Under the pieces are notes generated by a model that was given only the letters and a program-made list of their open reading frames with translations, was not told the DNA's origin and searched no databases. This document shows, piece by piece, positions 18,004-27,244 of a stretch of DNA of 64,000 nucleotides. How positions within the stretch are numbered: position 1 is the stretch's first letter; every line of letters begins with the position of its first letter. The stretch is from Membranihabitans maritimus. GTDB taxonomy: Bacteria > Bacteroidota > Bacteroidia > Chitinophagales > Saprospiraceae. The position numbers and the translations under genes were made by a program. The stretch lies in the NCBI RefSeq assembly GCF_021729145.1, contig NZ_JAJSLW010000024.1, positions 1 through 64,000 of the forward strand, written 5' to 3'.

Positions 18004-18072
18004 GTGGGTGTAAGTGGTAAATATTATTTTTTTTAATATGTTTGGTGTTAAAAGGTGGTGATTTGTGGTAAA
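18004..18072. promoter_or_regulatory. MraZ operator: two pairs of GTGG repeats
   Basis: GTGG words at 18004, 18014, 18055 and 18065 form two pairs, each with 10-bp spacing and each ending in GTGGTAAA. MraZ binds tandem GTGG-type direct repeats in front of its own operon in other bacteria, so this is a likely autoregulatory site. The pairs flank the -7 box at 18037. Confidence 0.65.
18037..18044 (+). promoter_or_regulatory. -7 box of the dcw operon promoter
   Basis: TATGTTTG matches TAnnTTTG. Transcription would start near 18050, about 60 bp before mraZ, so bound MraZ at either repeat pair would interfere. Confidence 0.5.
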
Positions 18073-18111
18073 GTTATTTACTTTTGATATTACAAGCTTG
18101 TGAAAAAATAA

Positions 18112-18582
18112 ATGGTACAACTTTACGGTGAATACGAATGTAGGTTGGACGCCAAGGGGCGGATGCGGATGCCTTCTCAATTGTTGAAGCAATTGGGTGG
18201 CTTGTCTCCTGCTACATTCTTTGTTAACCGTGGTTTTGAAAAGTGTATCATGATTTATCCTGAAAAAGTTTGGGATGGAATTGTTGAAGGGATTAATAAA
18301 TTAAATGTTTACCGCCAGAAGGACCGTAATTTTATACGGTATTTTTACAGGGGGGTCAGCAGTGTAACTACGGATTCGGCAGATCGGGTCTTGATTAACA
18401 AGACGTTGCTCGAATATGCAGATATAGAAAAGGATGCTGTGTTGTTTGCTTATCTGGATCGCATTGAAATGTGGGATAAGGATGTGTATCATGGTATGTT
18501 GGATGCTGAACCTCAGGAGTTTTCTGATCTGGCTGAGCAGGTTTTGGGTTTTAATTCGCACGGAAATCTGTCAGAAGAATGA
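18112..18582 (+). CDS. mraZ: Transcriptional regulator MraZ
   Basis: A 156 aa protein with the two SpoVT/AbrB-like domains of MraZ: GEYECRLDAKGRMRMPSQL at 5-23 and a second copy around 75-95 (SSVTTDSADRVLINKTLLEY). MraZ is a ring-forming DNA-binding protein that controls the dcw cluster. The start is fixed by the family N-terminus and by the upstream GTGG repeats. Its stop overlaps the rsmH start by 4 bp (ATGA), indicating translational coupling. Confidence 0.95.
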   Translation: MVQLYGEYECRLDAKGRMRMPSQLLKQLGGLSPATFFVNRGFEKCIMIYPEKVWDGIVEGINKLNVYRQKDRNFIRYFYRGVSSVTTDSADRVLINKTLLEYADIEKDAVLFAYLDRIEMWDKDVYHGMLDAEPQEFSDLAEQVLGFNSHGNLSEE

Positions 18583-19481
18583 GGCATGATTCGGTTTTAT
18601 TGAAGGAAGCTGTTGATGCCCTTGAGGTTGTTCGAGATGGGGTCTATGTCGATGCTACATTTGGAGCTGGAGGGCATAGTATGGAGTTGTTGAAGAGGTT
18701 AGGAGAAAAAGGGGTTCTATTTGGTTTTGATCGTGACCTTAATGAATTGCAAAAAGCAATGGAAGATGAAAGGCTCGTCTTGAGGCATAATAATTTTTCT
18801 GATATTTTGAATGTACTAAGAGTAGAAGGAGCGTTGCCTGTCAATGGTGTTGTTGCGGATTTGGGAGTTTCTTCCATGCAATTTGATCAGATCGATCGAG
18901 GATTTTCTTATCGGGGTGACGCCGGGTTGGATATGCGGATGAATTCGGGGGCCAATGTAAGCGCATTGGATGTGCTGAATTCATATTCAGAGGAGAAGCT
19001 GTGGTATATGTTTTCTGATTTGGGGGAAATTAAAAATTCCAAAACGCTAGCCGCTGCAATAGTAAAGTTTAGAAATTCAAGAAAATTACATACAACGCAG
19101 GAACTTGCTTTTATTGCCGAACAGAATTCCTATGGTAATACATTTAGGTACTTGTCGCAAGTATTTCAAGCAGTGAGAATGGAAGTCAATGATGAGTTGG
19201 GGGAGCTTGAGAGGTTTTTAAGTCAGTTGTGTGATTTGGTTGCAATTGGTGGACGAGCAGCTGTGATTACCTTTCATTCTTTGGAAGATAGATATGTGAA
19301 AAACTATTTTAAAACCGGAACTATAGATGGGCAGGTTCAAAAGGATGATTTTGGGAAAGTGGAAAGGCCATTTCGGCCGGTAAATAAGAAGCCAATTCTC
19401 CCTGGAAAAACCGAAGTTGAATTCAATAAAAGAGCGAGAAGTGCCAAGTTGAGAGTGGGGGAGAGAATAAATAAGTTGTAA
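18579..19481 (+). CDS. rsmH: 16S rRNA (cytosine1402-N4)-methyltransferase RsmH
   Basis: A 300 aa SAM-dependent methyltransferase. The N-terminus HDSVLLKEAVDAL and the SAM motif DATFGAGGHS (about 26-35) are diagnostic, as are ADLGVSSMQFD, RGFSYRGDAGLDMRMN and the C-terminal ITFHSLEDRYVKNYF. It modifies C1402 in the ribosomal P site. Length is normal. It overlaps mraZ by 4 bp and precedes ftsL by 31 bp. Confidence 0.96.
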   Translation: MRHDSVLLKEAVDALEVVRDGVYVDATFGAGGHSMELLKRLGEKGVLFGFDRDLNELQKAMEDERLVLRHNNFSDILNVLRVEGALPVNGVVADLGVSSMQFDQIDRGFSYRGDAGLDMRMNSGANVSALDVLNSYSEEKLWYMFSDLGEIKNSKTLAAAIVKFRNSRKLHTTQELAFIAEQNSYGNTFRYLSQVFQAVRMEVNDELGELERFLSQLCDLVAIGGRAAVITFHSLEDRYVKNYFKTGTIDGQVQKDDFGKVERPFRPVNKKPILPGKTEVEFNKRARSAKLRVGERINKL

Positions 19482-19512
19482 GTATTAATTCAATTAAAAG
19501 CTGATTTGGGAT

Positions 19513-19833
19513 ATGGCCAATAGGATGGGGAATACAAAGAAAAAGTTTAATGGATCGGGAGTGATGAATTGGTTGCGTTCCCACATGGAATATATTCTGT
19601 TTTTATGTGGATTGGCATTTTTGAGTATAATGAATTCCCATATTGCTGAACAGAAGGTTCGCAAAATGGCTTACATGAAAAAAGAGGTCAAAGAATTGAA
19701 CTGGAAGTATTTAACTATAAAATCTGAATGGATGAACAATTCATCTCTTTCAAATTTGGAGAAAAATCTTAAAGAAAACTCTATCGGCAAGGAAGGGGAA
19801 AAGCCTGTTATTTTAAAGTCAAAAAAATATTGA
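19513..19833 (+). CDS. ftsL: FtsL-like cell division protein
   Basis: A 106 aa bitopic membrane protein: a basic N-terminus, one transmembrane helix (about 28-46, YILFLCGLAFLSIMNSH) and a short coiled-coil-like periplasmic part (KVRKMAYMKKEVKELNWKY). Sequence similarity to FtsL is weak in all phyla; the assignment rests on topology, size and position between rsmH and the division PBP, which is the standard place in Bacteroidota. It should act with FtsQ and FtsW/PBP in the divisome. Confidence 0.8.
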   Translation: MANRMGNTKKKFNGSGVMNWLRSHMEYILFLCGLAFLSIMNSHIAEQKVRKMAYMKKEVKELNWKYLTIKSEWMNNSSLSNLEKNLKENSIGKEGEKPVILKSKKY

Positions 19834-19840
19834 TTTTTAA

Positions 19841-21976
19841 ATGAGCGTAAGGAAAGAAATTTTAGGTCGTGCATATTTTGTGTTTTGCCTGTTCTTATTG
19901 GTAGGAGCTGTTATCCTGGGTAAAGTCATCATGATAGATACGGTAGAAAGATCTTTCTGGGTTGAAAAGGGAAATAGTCAATCTATTAAGAAGCAGGTTG
20001 TGAAGGCTCATAGAGGGAATATATATGCAGATGACGGAGGATTGCTGGCTACAAGTATTCCGTTTTTTGACGTGCGAATCGACTTTGGGTCATCGGCGAT
20101 GAGGCAAAGGTATTTTGACGACAACGTTGATTCTTTGGCTGTGTGTTTGCAGAGGGATATTTGGCCTTCCAAGTCAGTAGGTGCCATTAGATCAGAATTA
20201 GTAACGGCAAGGAAAAATAAAATCAGGTATTTTTTAATAAAAAGAGATGCCACTTTTGAAGAAGTCGAGAAAATTAAAAAATATCCGCTTCTATCTATGA
20301 GTGGATACAAAGGAGGGTTGGTTCTTGAAAGGAATTCAAATAGATTGAAGCCTTATGTGAACCTGGCGAGTAGGTCAATTGGGAGAATGCCGGGAGATCG
20401 GCAGCCGGTGGGTTTGGAGTTAAGTTATAATGAAGTGCTTAAAGGCAATCATGGGGAGCGGTATGTTCAGAGAATTGGAAGAGGGACCTATATACCTGTA
20501 GAGGGGCTGTTGAATACGGAGGCAGAGGAAGGGGCAGATTTGCAAACTACTTTAAATGTGAACCTTCAGGATATAGCAGAACATTCTTTAAGAAAAGTCT
20601 TGGAAGATCATGAAGGTGAATGGGGAACAGCGATTGTAATGGAAGTCAAAACGGGAAAGGTAAAAGCAATTGCTAATCTTGGTAAGAATGGTGAATCTTA
20701 TTATGAGAACCTCAATTATGGGGTTGGAAGATTGTATGAGCCGGGATCAACTTTTAAACTTGCTACTATGCTTGCGCTTTTTGAGGATCAGGATATGTCA
20801 CTTGAGGAAGAAGTGGAGATCGGCCCGGGTTACATGGTTGTAGGACCTGGTGTGATAAGGGATTCAGAAGGACATCCATTTAAGAAGACCACTGTAGCCA
20901 ATGCCTTTGCCATTTCTTCAAATGTAGCTATTGCAAAATTGGCAAATAAATATTTTAGGGAAGGTGACGGACCTGACCGGTTTTTTAAATACATGAATCA
21001 ATTTCATCTGAAATCAAAAACCGGAATTGAGATTCCTGGTGAACCCCTTCCGGATTTGTACTCAAAAGATGAGAGAGAAAAAATTCCTTCCAAAAAGGGA
21101 ACCTGGAGTTCGATAATGTCAATTCCGTATATGGCTCATGGATATGAATTAAGACTTACGCCATTACAAGTATTGTCTTTTTATAATGCCATTGCTAATA
21201 ATGGATTTTACGTACAACCGAGGTTAGGGGATAAAATTGTCAAATCGGGTACGTTGGTAAAAGATTTGACAAAAAACAACAAGTCTGTGCAAATAGCATC
21301 AAAGGAATCTATTGTCAAGGCACAGACTATACTCAAAGCTGTAGTAGACAGTGGAACGGGTAAGAATTTGATAAGCAAAGATTATAGTGTTGCCGGGAAA
21401 ACTGGTACTACACGAACCAATTATGCAGATAAAGAAGCTAGCAGAAAAAAATATACAGCGTCGTTTGTTGGTTACTTTCCAACTGAAGATCCGATATATT
21501 CTTGTATAGTGGTTATTGATGATCCTAAAAAAAATAAGTATTACGGTAGCAAAATTGCAGCTCCTGTATTCAAAGAGATCGTTGATTATTGCTATGCCAC
21601 GAATCCGGACCTTATGGAAGTACTCAATGAAGAACCCATGCTCACAACTGCGAATTTGCGCATACCTACTTTCGAAGTCGGATACACCGAAGACTATGAA
21701 AAGGTCTTTGGCTACTTAGGTCTCAAAACAAGAAAATCCACCGATAGTAAATGGTCGCTCTTAACGCAGGATTCAACCGATTTTAACCTGGAACCCCGAA
21801 AAATCTCGGAGGAGGTCATTCCAAATGTATTGGGCATGGGTTTGAAAGACGCACTATTTATTCTCGAGAATATGGGAATTGAAGTAAAGATTAGTGGATC
21901 AGGTAAGGTGACCGAGCAGTCTCTGGAACCAGGTGAACCATTAAAAAAAGAACAAATTTTCCTTACTCTTGGATAA
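19841..21976 (+). CDS. ftsI: Division-specific penicillin-binding protein (FtsI/PBP3 type) with PASTA domain
   Basis: A 711 aa class B PBP that crosslinks septal peptidoglycan. It has an N-terminal membrane anchor (about 8-28), a dimerisation domain with RGNIYADDGG, and a transpeptidase domain with all three active-site motifs: S-T-F-K in EPGSTFKLA, S-S-N in ISSNVAIAK, and K-T-G-T in AGKTGTTRTNY. The last about 65 residues form one PASTA domain (VIPNVLGMGLKDALFILEN), common in Bacteroidota FtsI. It begins 7 bp after ftsL. Its stop is followed 4 bp later by the probable murE start. Confidence 0.94.
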   Translation: MSVRKEILGRAYFVFCLFLLVGAVILGKVIMIDTVERSFWVEKGNSQSIKKQVVKAHRGNIYADDGGLLATSIPFFDVRIDFGSSAMRQRYFDDNVDSLAVCLQRDIWPSKSVGAIRSELVTARKNKIRYFLIKRDATFEEVEKIKKYPLLSMSGYKGGLVLERNSNRLKPYVNLASRSIGRMPGDRQPVGLELSYNEVLKGNHGERYVQRIGRGTYIPVEGLLNTEAEEGADLQTTLNVNLQDIAEHSLRKVLEDHEGEWGTAIVMEVKTGKVKAIANLGKNGESYYENLNYGVGRLYEPGSTFKLATMLALFEDQDMSLEEEVEIGPGYMVVGPGVIRDSEGHPFKKTTVANAFAISSNVAIAKLANKYFREGDGPDRFFKYMNQFHLKSKTGIEIPGEPLPDLYSKDEREKIPSKKGTWSSIMSIPYMAHGYELRLTPLQVLSFYNAIANNGFYVQPRLGDKIVKSGTLVKDLTKNNKSVQIASKESIVKAQTILKAVVDSGTGKNLISKDYSVAGKTGTTRTNYADKEASRKKYTASFVGYFPTEDPIYSCIVVIDDPKKNKYYGSKIAAPVFKEIVDYCYATNPDLMEVLNEEPMLTTANLRIPTFEVGYTEDYEKVFGYLGLKTRKSTDSKWSLLTQDSTDFNLEPRKISEEVIPNVLGMGLKDALFILENMGIEVKISGSGKVTEQSLEPGEPLKKEQIFLTLG

Positions 21977-21980
21977 TGAT

Positions 21981-23459
21981 ATGATGAAATTAGGTGATTT
22001 ATTGCGACATATTGATTTTCTCAGTTTTACTGGAGATAGAGATGTGGAAATTGCCAACATTCAGGTCGATAGCAGGAAGATTGAAAAGCAGGGGTTGTTT
22101 ATTGCCGTAAAGGGTACAGATCTTGATGGAAATCAGTATATCCCGGATGCCTTATCTCAGGGAGCTATATGTATTGTTTCTGAGTTTGATCCGGTTTTAA
22201 ATCCGGATGAAGACCATATAAGTTGGGTAAAAGTCGCTAATGATCGATTGGCAGCTTCCCGTCTGGCAGAAGCATTTTATGATTATCCGAGTAGAAAGTT
22301 AAAATTAATCGGTGTTACCGGGACCAACGGTAAATCTACTATTGTTAATTTTTTATATCAGCTATTCGAGAATTTGGGTTTTAAGACGGGGTTATTTTCT
22401 ACCATAGGAAATAGAATTCACAATAAAGCAATTGGAGCTACTCTTACAACTCCTGACCCTGTTTCATTAAGCAGGTCTTTGGCGGAGATGGTGAACGAAG
22501 GCTGTGATTATGTATTTATGGAGGTTAGTTCTCATGCCCTGGCTCAAGAAAGAATAGCTGCGCTGGAGTTTGATGGTGGAGTGTTTACTAATATTACCCG
22601 AGACCACCTTGATTATCATCATACTTTTGCGGATTATATAAAAACCAAAAAGATATTTTTTGATAACCTCCCTCAAAATGCATTTGCCCTTTTGAATAGT
22701 GATGACAGAACCGGTAGGGTAATGGGACAAAATACGACAGCAAGAAAAGTTACATACGGGGTAAAAGGAATGGCTGATTACAAAGCCCAGATTTTGGAGT
22801 ACGATCTTAATTCCATGCTGCTGGAAATAGATGGTCAGGAAATATATACCACTATTACCGGAGAATTTAATGCTTATAACTTATTAGCCACCTACAGTGT
22901 AGGGTGTTTGCTGGGAGTAGAGGCCCGGGAAGTATTGCGGGTGTTATCCGCCATAAAAGAAATTCCCGGAAGATTGGAAAAGGTGAAGGTTGTAGAGGGA
23001 AAGGCAATAGGATTTGTCGATTATGCACATACCCCGGATGCGGTTGAAAAAGTAGGTTCTACCCTTAAAAAACTTATTCAGGGGGATGGTAGATTAATAA
23101 TTGTACTTGGCTGTGGTGGGGACAGGGACAAAACAAAAAGACCTTTAATGGCGTCAGCTGCTGCTTCCAATAGTGATATTGCGATTTTGACCTCGGATAA
23201 TCCAAGGAATGAAGATCCTGAGGAGATTTTGGTAGATATGTTGAGTCAACTTCCACCCCACTTATTAGCACATACATTCAAGGTCAAAGACCGTAAGGAG
23301 GCAATACGAATGGCGGTTTCTATGGCGGCAGATAAAGATGTGATCCTGGTAGCTGGAAAAGGTCATGAGACATATCAGATTGTCAAAGAAAGAAAACTAC
23401 CATTCGATGATAGAGTTGTTTTGCACGAAGCATTGAAAGAAAAATATAAAACCCATTAA
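21981..23459 (+). CDS. murE: UDP-N-acetylmuramoyl-tripeptide synthetase MurE
   Basis: Mur ligase of about 492 aa. The ATP-binding P-loop is [10 protein letters not shown], and the substrate-recognition motif DNPRNEDP near residue 406 is the DNPR form that selects meso-diaminopimelate. Carbamylated-lysine and C-terminal ligase motifs ([22 protein letters not shown]) are present. The frame is open from a TTG at 21969, but that start would lie inside the PBP gene; the ATG at 21981 (or 21984) just behind the PBP stop is more likely. The stop overlaps the mraY ATG by one base. Confidence 0.95.
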   Translation: MMKLGDLLRHIDFLSFTGDRDVEIANIQVDSRKIEKQGLFIAVKGTDLDGNQYIPDALSQGAICIVSEFDPVLNPDEDHISWVKVANDRLAASRLAEAFYDYPSRKLKLIGVTGTNGKSTIVNFLYQLFENLGFKTGLFSTIGNRIHNKAIGATLTTPDPVSLSRSLAEMVNEGCDYVFMEVSSHALAQERIAALEFDGGVFTNITRDHLDYHHTFADYIKTKKIFFDNLPQNAFALLNSDDRTGRVMGQNTTARKVTYGVKGMADYKAQILEYDLNSMLLEIDGQEIYTTITGEFNAYNLLATYSVGCLLGVEAREVLRVLSAIKEIPGRLEKVKVVEGKAIGFVDYAHTPDAVEKVGSTLKKLIQGDGRLIIVLGCGGDRDKTKRPLMASAAASNSDIAILTSDNPRNEDPEEILVDMLSQLPPHLLAHTFKVKDRKEAIRMAVSMAADKDVILVAGKGHETYQIVKERKLPFDDRVVLHEALKEKYKTH

Positions 23460-24697
23460 TGTTATACGCACTTTTTGAATACATAGAATCCAACTATGAT
23501 TTCCCTGGAGCGAGATTGTTTCAGTATATCTCATTCCGTTCCGGGTTGTCAGTGATATTATCATTGATAGTCGCTATGTTTTTTGGTAAGCGTATAATTC
23601 GATTTTTGAGGAGAAAACAAATTGGTGAGACAGTCCGGGAGTTAGGACTCAAAGGGCAGAAGGAGAAAGAAGGAACGCCTACCATGGGAGGGGTGATTAT
23701 TATTCTTGCTATTTTAGTACCGACCCTATTGTTGAGTAACCTGTCAAATATTTATATCCAATTAATGATATTTACCGTATTGTGGATGGGTTTGATTGGG
23801 TTTGTTGATGATTATATTAAAGTTTTTAGAAAAAATAAACAAGGTTTAAAAGGAAAGTTCAAAATAATGGGCCAGATAATCCTAGGGTTGGTAGTAAGTA
23901 TAGTTATGATAACTCAAAAGGATATAACGGTAAGGATGGACAAGAAGTTAGTAACCGAGCATCAGATGGAAAATGGAGATGTTCAACCATCTGATGAGAA
24001 TTCTAAATATGTTGATGTCCATAATTACCTGACAAATGTTCCTTTTTTTAAGGGTAATCAATTGGATTATAGTAAGATTATTCCGGTTTCGTCCAGTGCT
24101 CCATTGAACGCTGGCCTTGTATTCATTCCATTGGTCATTTTTATTATAACAGCTGTGTCCAATGCCAGTAATCTTACAGATGGCCTCGATGGTTTAGCTA
24201 CCGGAGTCTCTGCTATAATCGGTGCCACACTTGGCATTTTCGCATATGTATCGGGTAATACTATATTTGCTGAGTATCTCAATATTTTTTATTTACCCGA
24301 ATCAAGTGAATTGGTTGTTTTTGCTGCTTGTTTTGTAGGAGCATGCATTGGGTTTTTATGGTTCAATGCGTATCCTGCTTCTATTTTTATGGGGGATACG
24401 GGTAGCTTGACAATAGGTGCAATAATTGCCGGCATGGCTATTATGCTGAGAAAGGAATTATTAATACCGATTCTCTGTGGTATTTTCCTGGTTGAAAGTT
24501 TGAGCGTTATTTTGCAGGTTTCGTATTTTAAATATACCAAACGAAAATACGGCCAGGGTAGGCGAATTTTCAAAATGTCACCGCTGCATCACCATTATCA
24601 GAAATCCGGACTTCATGAATCTAAAATTGTTTCAAGATTTTGGGTTGTTGGAGTAATGCTTGCAGTTGTCGCTATTATTACTCTGAAAATTAGGTAA
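23459..24697 (+). CDS. mraY: Phospho-N-acetylmuramoyl-pentapeptide transferase MraY
   Basis: A 412 aa polytopic membrane enzyme that makes lipid I from UDP-MurNAc-pentapeptide and undecaprenyl phosphate. Family signatures are [44 protein letters not shown], and the [14 protein letters not shown] loop. It is about 50 residues longer than the E. coli enzyme because of an extra hydrophilic loop at about 155-205 (containing [17 protein letters not shown]), typical of Bacteroidota MraY. The next gene, ftsW, is 299 bp away, with no murD between. Confidence 0.96.
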   Translation: MLYALFEYIESNYDFPGARLFQYISFRSGLSVILSLIVAMFFGKRIIRFLRRKQIGETVRELGLKGQKEKEGTPTMGGVIIILAILVPTLLLSNLSNIYIQLMIFTVLWMGLIGFVDDYIKVFRKNKQGLKGKFKIMGQIILGLVVSIVMITQKDITVRMDKKLVTEHQMENGDVQPSDENSKYVDVHNYLTNVPFFKGNQLDYSKIIPVSSSAPLNAGLVFIPLVIFIITAVSNASNLTDGLDGLATGVSAIIGATLGIFAYVSGNTIFAEYLNIFYLPESSELVVFAACFVGACIGFLWFNAYPASIFMGDTGSLTIGAIIAGMAIMLRKELLIPILCGIFLVESLSVILQVSYFKYTKRKYGQGRRIFKMSPLHHHYQKSGLHESKIVSRFWVVGVMLAVVAIITLKIR

Positions 24698-24800
24698 TAA
24701 GGATGGTGTTTTGGCTATATATAGTAATAATTTTATATTTTTATTTAGCTTATTATGAGTTAAAAATGTATAGTTTTAATTAATAATATTATATTTTTTT

Positions 24801-24808
24801 TATATTTG
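24801..24808 (+). promoter_or_regulatory. -7 box of the putative RNA gene before ftsW
   Basis: TATATTTG matches TAnnTTTG and lies about 22 bp before the first helix of the RNA candidate. No clear -33 element was found. Confidence 0.45.
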
Positions 24809-24814
24809 TTTTGA

Positions 24815-24950
24815 AAGTCAAAAAAATGAACTGAATGAGGAAATTTCTACTAAGGTTTCAAAAAAAGAATTGTCCGTCGGGTGAAGGCCCGAAATAAATC
24901 ATTCAGAATAATCAGGTCATGAGGGTGCGTAAGACCGCGCCCTCTTTTTC
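24815..24950 (+). ncRNA. Putative structured RNA with intrinsic terminator between mraY and ftsW
   Basis: A compact set of nested helices in an otherwise AT-rich gap. An outer 8-bp helix pairs 24831-24838 (CTGAATGA) with 24899-24906. It encloses a weak helix (24840-24844 with 24855-24859) and a strong 6-bp hairpin with a GAAG loop (24877-24892, TCGGGT/GCCCGA). A 9-bp GC-rich hairpin (24921-24944) with a six-base loop and five T residues follows. This junction-plus-terminator layout fits a small RNA or a riboswitch/attenuator controlling ftsW and the downstream division genes. I do not recognise a known class; the ends are estimates. Confidence 0.5.
24921..24949 (+). terminator. Intrinsic terminator upstream of ftsW
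   Basis: 9-bp stem GAGGGTGCG/CGCGCCCTC (one G-T pair), loop TAAGAC, then TTTTT. It would end transcripts from mraY or from the RNA candidate about 47 bp before ftsW. Confidence 0.75.
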
Positions 24951-24996
24951 ATATTTTTTGACATTGTATGGTAAAATTATTTGAAAGAGAACTACA

Positions 24997-26163
24997 ATGG
25001 CATTTGTCCAAAACATCACTAAAAATATAAGTGGAGACCGAAATATCTGGTTGATATTTGGGTTTTTGTGTTTGGCTTCCATGCTGGCGGTGTATTCCTC
25101 AGCGGGAATTATGGAATACAGAAGTGGGGGTGTAGGTGTAGGTTACCATATTATAAAACATCTTTTAATTATTATATGCGGTGGGTTTATTGTATATGTA
25201 GTGCATCAATTGCCGCATAAATTTTTTAGTGCCATTGCGCCGACGTTTCTTTTGATATCAATGATATTATTGATTTTTACGATGGCATTTGGTGTGGAAA
25301 TAAATGATGCTAAGAGATGGATTTCAGTACCATTTATCGGTCTTACCTTCCAGACCTCTGATTTGGCAAAAGTGGCCATAGTACTTTTCCTGGCAAGAAA
25401 TATATCGAGTAAGCAATCATCGATCAAGAATTTTAATACGTTTGCGGTGCCTATGTTGCTACCTATATTAGGTGTCTGTTTATTAATAGCCCCTTCGGAT
25501 TTGTCTTCTGCGATGATTTTGTTTGCTACCTGTTTGATTATGTTATTTGTAGGACGCATAAAGACCCAATATATCTTTATGGTGTTATTCGCTGGTGCTA
25601 TTGGGTTAGCGCTTCTGATATTAGTGGGGTATGCCTTTCCGGAATTAACACGGTTTGACACCTGGATGAGTAGGATTAGTGATTTTATGACAGGTGCTGA
25701 TAGTAGAGATAATATTCAGGCTAAAATTGCTATAGCTCAGGGGGGATGGTTTGGTACAGGGCCGGGGAACAGTATGCAAAGGAATTTTATAGCGTATCCT
25801 TATGCAGATTTTATTTTTGCTATCATATGCGAAGAGTATGGTGTGATTGGAGCTGTATTGATTCTTGCAATCTATCTGATGCTTCTTTTCAGGTGTACAA
25901 AATTATTGACTAGATCCAAAAAAACCTTCGGAGCTGTTTTAGCCTTTGGCTTGTGCCTCAATATTGTTTTGCAAGCCATGGCCAATCTTGCCGTGTCTGT
26001 TCATCTAGTACCTGCTACCGGATTGACCCTTCCCATGATAAGTATGGGAGGATCTTCACTATTATTTACATCGTTGCAATTTGGAATTATTCTGAGTGTG
26101 AGTAGAGATGTAGAGAAAAACGGATTTCATGTTAAAAGCGAAAAAAATGAAAGTGATGATTAG
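24997..26163 (+). CDS. ftsW: Lipid II polymerase/division protein FtsW
   Basis: A 388 aa SEDS-family membrane protein with about ten transmembrane helices. Conserved features are GVEINDAKRW in the first large loop, the GGWFGTGPGNSMQRNF segment with the nearby ADFIFAIICEEYG stretch that holds the catalytic aspartate region, and LTLPMISMGGSSLL near the end. FtsW polymerises septal glycan with the PBP encoded upstream. The murG frame overlaps its end. Confidence 0.95.
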   Translation: MAFVQNITKNISGDRNIWLIFGFLCLASMLAVYSSAGIMEYRSGGVGVGYHIIKHLLIIICGGFIVYVVHQLPHKFFSAIAPTFLLISMILLIFTMAFGVEINDAKRWISVPFIGLTFQTSDLAKVAIVLFLARNISSKQSSIKNFNTFAVPMLLPILGVCLLIAPSDLSSAMILFATCLIMLFVGRIKTQYIFMVLFAGAIGLALLILVGYAFPELTRFDTWMSRISDFMTGADSRDNIQAKIAIAQGGWFGTGPGNSMQRNFIAYPYADFIFAIICEEYGVIGAVLILAIYLMLLFRCTKLLTRSKKTFGAVLAFGLCLNIVLQAMANLAVSVHLVPATGLTLPMISMGGSSLLFTSLQFGIILSVSRDVEKNGFHVKSEKNESDD

Positions 26164-27244
26164 TGGTGGAGGAACAGGGGGACATATTTTTCCGGCGATA
26201 GCCATAGCCAACGCTTTAAGAGAAAGAATACCGGAATCCGCGATTCGTTTCGTAGGGGCCAAAGGAAAAATGGAAATGGAAAAAGTACCCGCTGCCGGAT
26301 ATGAAATTGAAGGTTTATGGATTAGCGGATTAAGCAGACGTTCAATAATTAAAAATTTATTGTTTCCATTTAAATTGGTGAGTAGTCTCTGGAAATCCTA
26401 TAGAATAATCAAAAAATTCAGACCTGATGTAGTAGTTGGGGTTGGTGGTTTTGCCAGTGGTCCGCTTCTGGAAGTTGCTTGCAGGTTGGGAAAACCGACA
26501 CTGATCCAAGAACAGAATTCATATGCAGGATTGACCAATAAATTATTGGGGAAAAAGGTGGATAGGATATGTGTTGCATTTGAAGGGATGGATTTGTTTT
26601 TTCCAAAAGAGAAATTAATTGAATTAGGCAATCCTGTACGTTCTACGTTATTTGAGAATTCTTATTCACAGGAAGAAGCCAAAAGACAAATGGGGATTCC
26701 CGCCCAACGTAAAGTTATCCTGGCGATAGGAGGGAGTCTTGGTGCTCGGACGATCAATCAGATGTTTAGGGATAATACAGAGCTATTTCGCGAGAACGAA
26801 GAGGTATATTTTATCTGGCAACAAGGTAAATTATATGCAGATGATTATGGAAACTGCAAATCTGCCAAGTTGAATAATGTACGGGCCATGACTTTTATAG
26901 ATGATATGGCTATTGCTTATACAGCCGCGGACCTGGTGGTGTCGAGAGCAGGAGCTTTGACCCTTGCTGAACTGGCAGCACTTGGTAAACCCGCTATATT
27001 GATTCCATCTCCTAATGTAGCAGAAGATCATCAAACAAAGAATGCTCAGTATCTGGTGAATCGCAATGCTGCTTTACTGGTAAAGGATGAAGATGCTGTT
27101 GAAAAGGGGATTAAAATGGCTATCAAAACTGTAAAGGACCAGGATGTTTTAACGCGATTGTCCTTAAATATTCATGGTTTGGAAAGAAAAAATTCTGCAG
27201 GAAGAATAGCTGATGAAATCATTAAACTTGCTAAGACAACATGA
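26147..27244 (+). CDS. murG: UDP-GlcNAc:lipid I N-acetylglucosaminyltransferase MurG
   Basis: A GT28 enzyme of about 365 aa that makes lipid II. The N-terminal glycine-rich loop SGGGTGGHIFPAIA, GGFASGP, QEQNSYAGLTNK, the second-domain loop AIGGSLGART, and VSRAGALTLAEL with the UDP-GlcNAc-binding region IPSPNVAEDHQTKNA are all present. The frame is open from an ATG at 26129, but the ATG at 26147 directly precedes the conserved start (MKVMISGGG) and overlaps ftsW by 17 bp. It ends in an ATGA overlap with ftsQ, so murC, which usually sits here, is missing. Confidence 0.95.
   Translation: MKVMISGGGTGGHIFPAIAIANALRERIPESAIRFVGAKGKMEMEKVPAAGYEIEGLWISGLSRRSIIKNLLFPFKLVSSLWKSYRIIKKFRPDVVVGVGGFASGPLLEVACRLGKPTLIQEQNSYAGLTNKLLGKKVDRICVAFEGMDLFFPKEKLIELGNPVRSTLFENSYSQEEAKRQMGIPAQRKVILAIGGSLGARTINQMFRDNTELFRENEEVYFIWQQGKLYADDYGNCKSAKLNNVRAMTFIDDMAIAYTAADLVVSRAGALTLAELAALGKPAILIPSPNVAEDHQTKNAQYLVNRNAALLVKDEDAVEKGIKMAIKTVKDQDVLTRLSLNIHGLERKNSAGRIADEIIKLAKTT

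Larger units (their letters stand above)
16912..18111. other. Long gap: decayed gene, then the dcw promoter region
   Basis: 1.2 kb without an intact gene. 17165-17679 holds a decayed minus-strand gene (separate entry). 17700-18000 is very AT-rich without a readable frame. The last 110 bp carry the mraZ promoter and operator repeats. Confidence 0.6.

Noticed and set aside
24831-24906. Hammerhead ribozyme in the RNA candidate before ftsW
   Set aside because: CTGAATGA and a GAAA after the GAAG-capped hairpin resemble parts of the core, but the CTGANGA box is not placed before stem II and the cleavage-site arrangement is missing.
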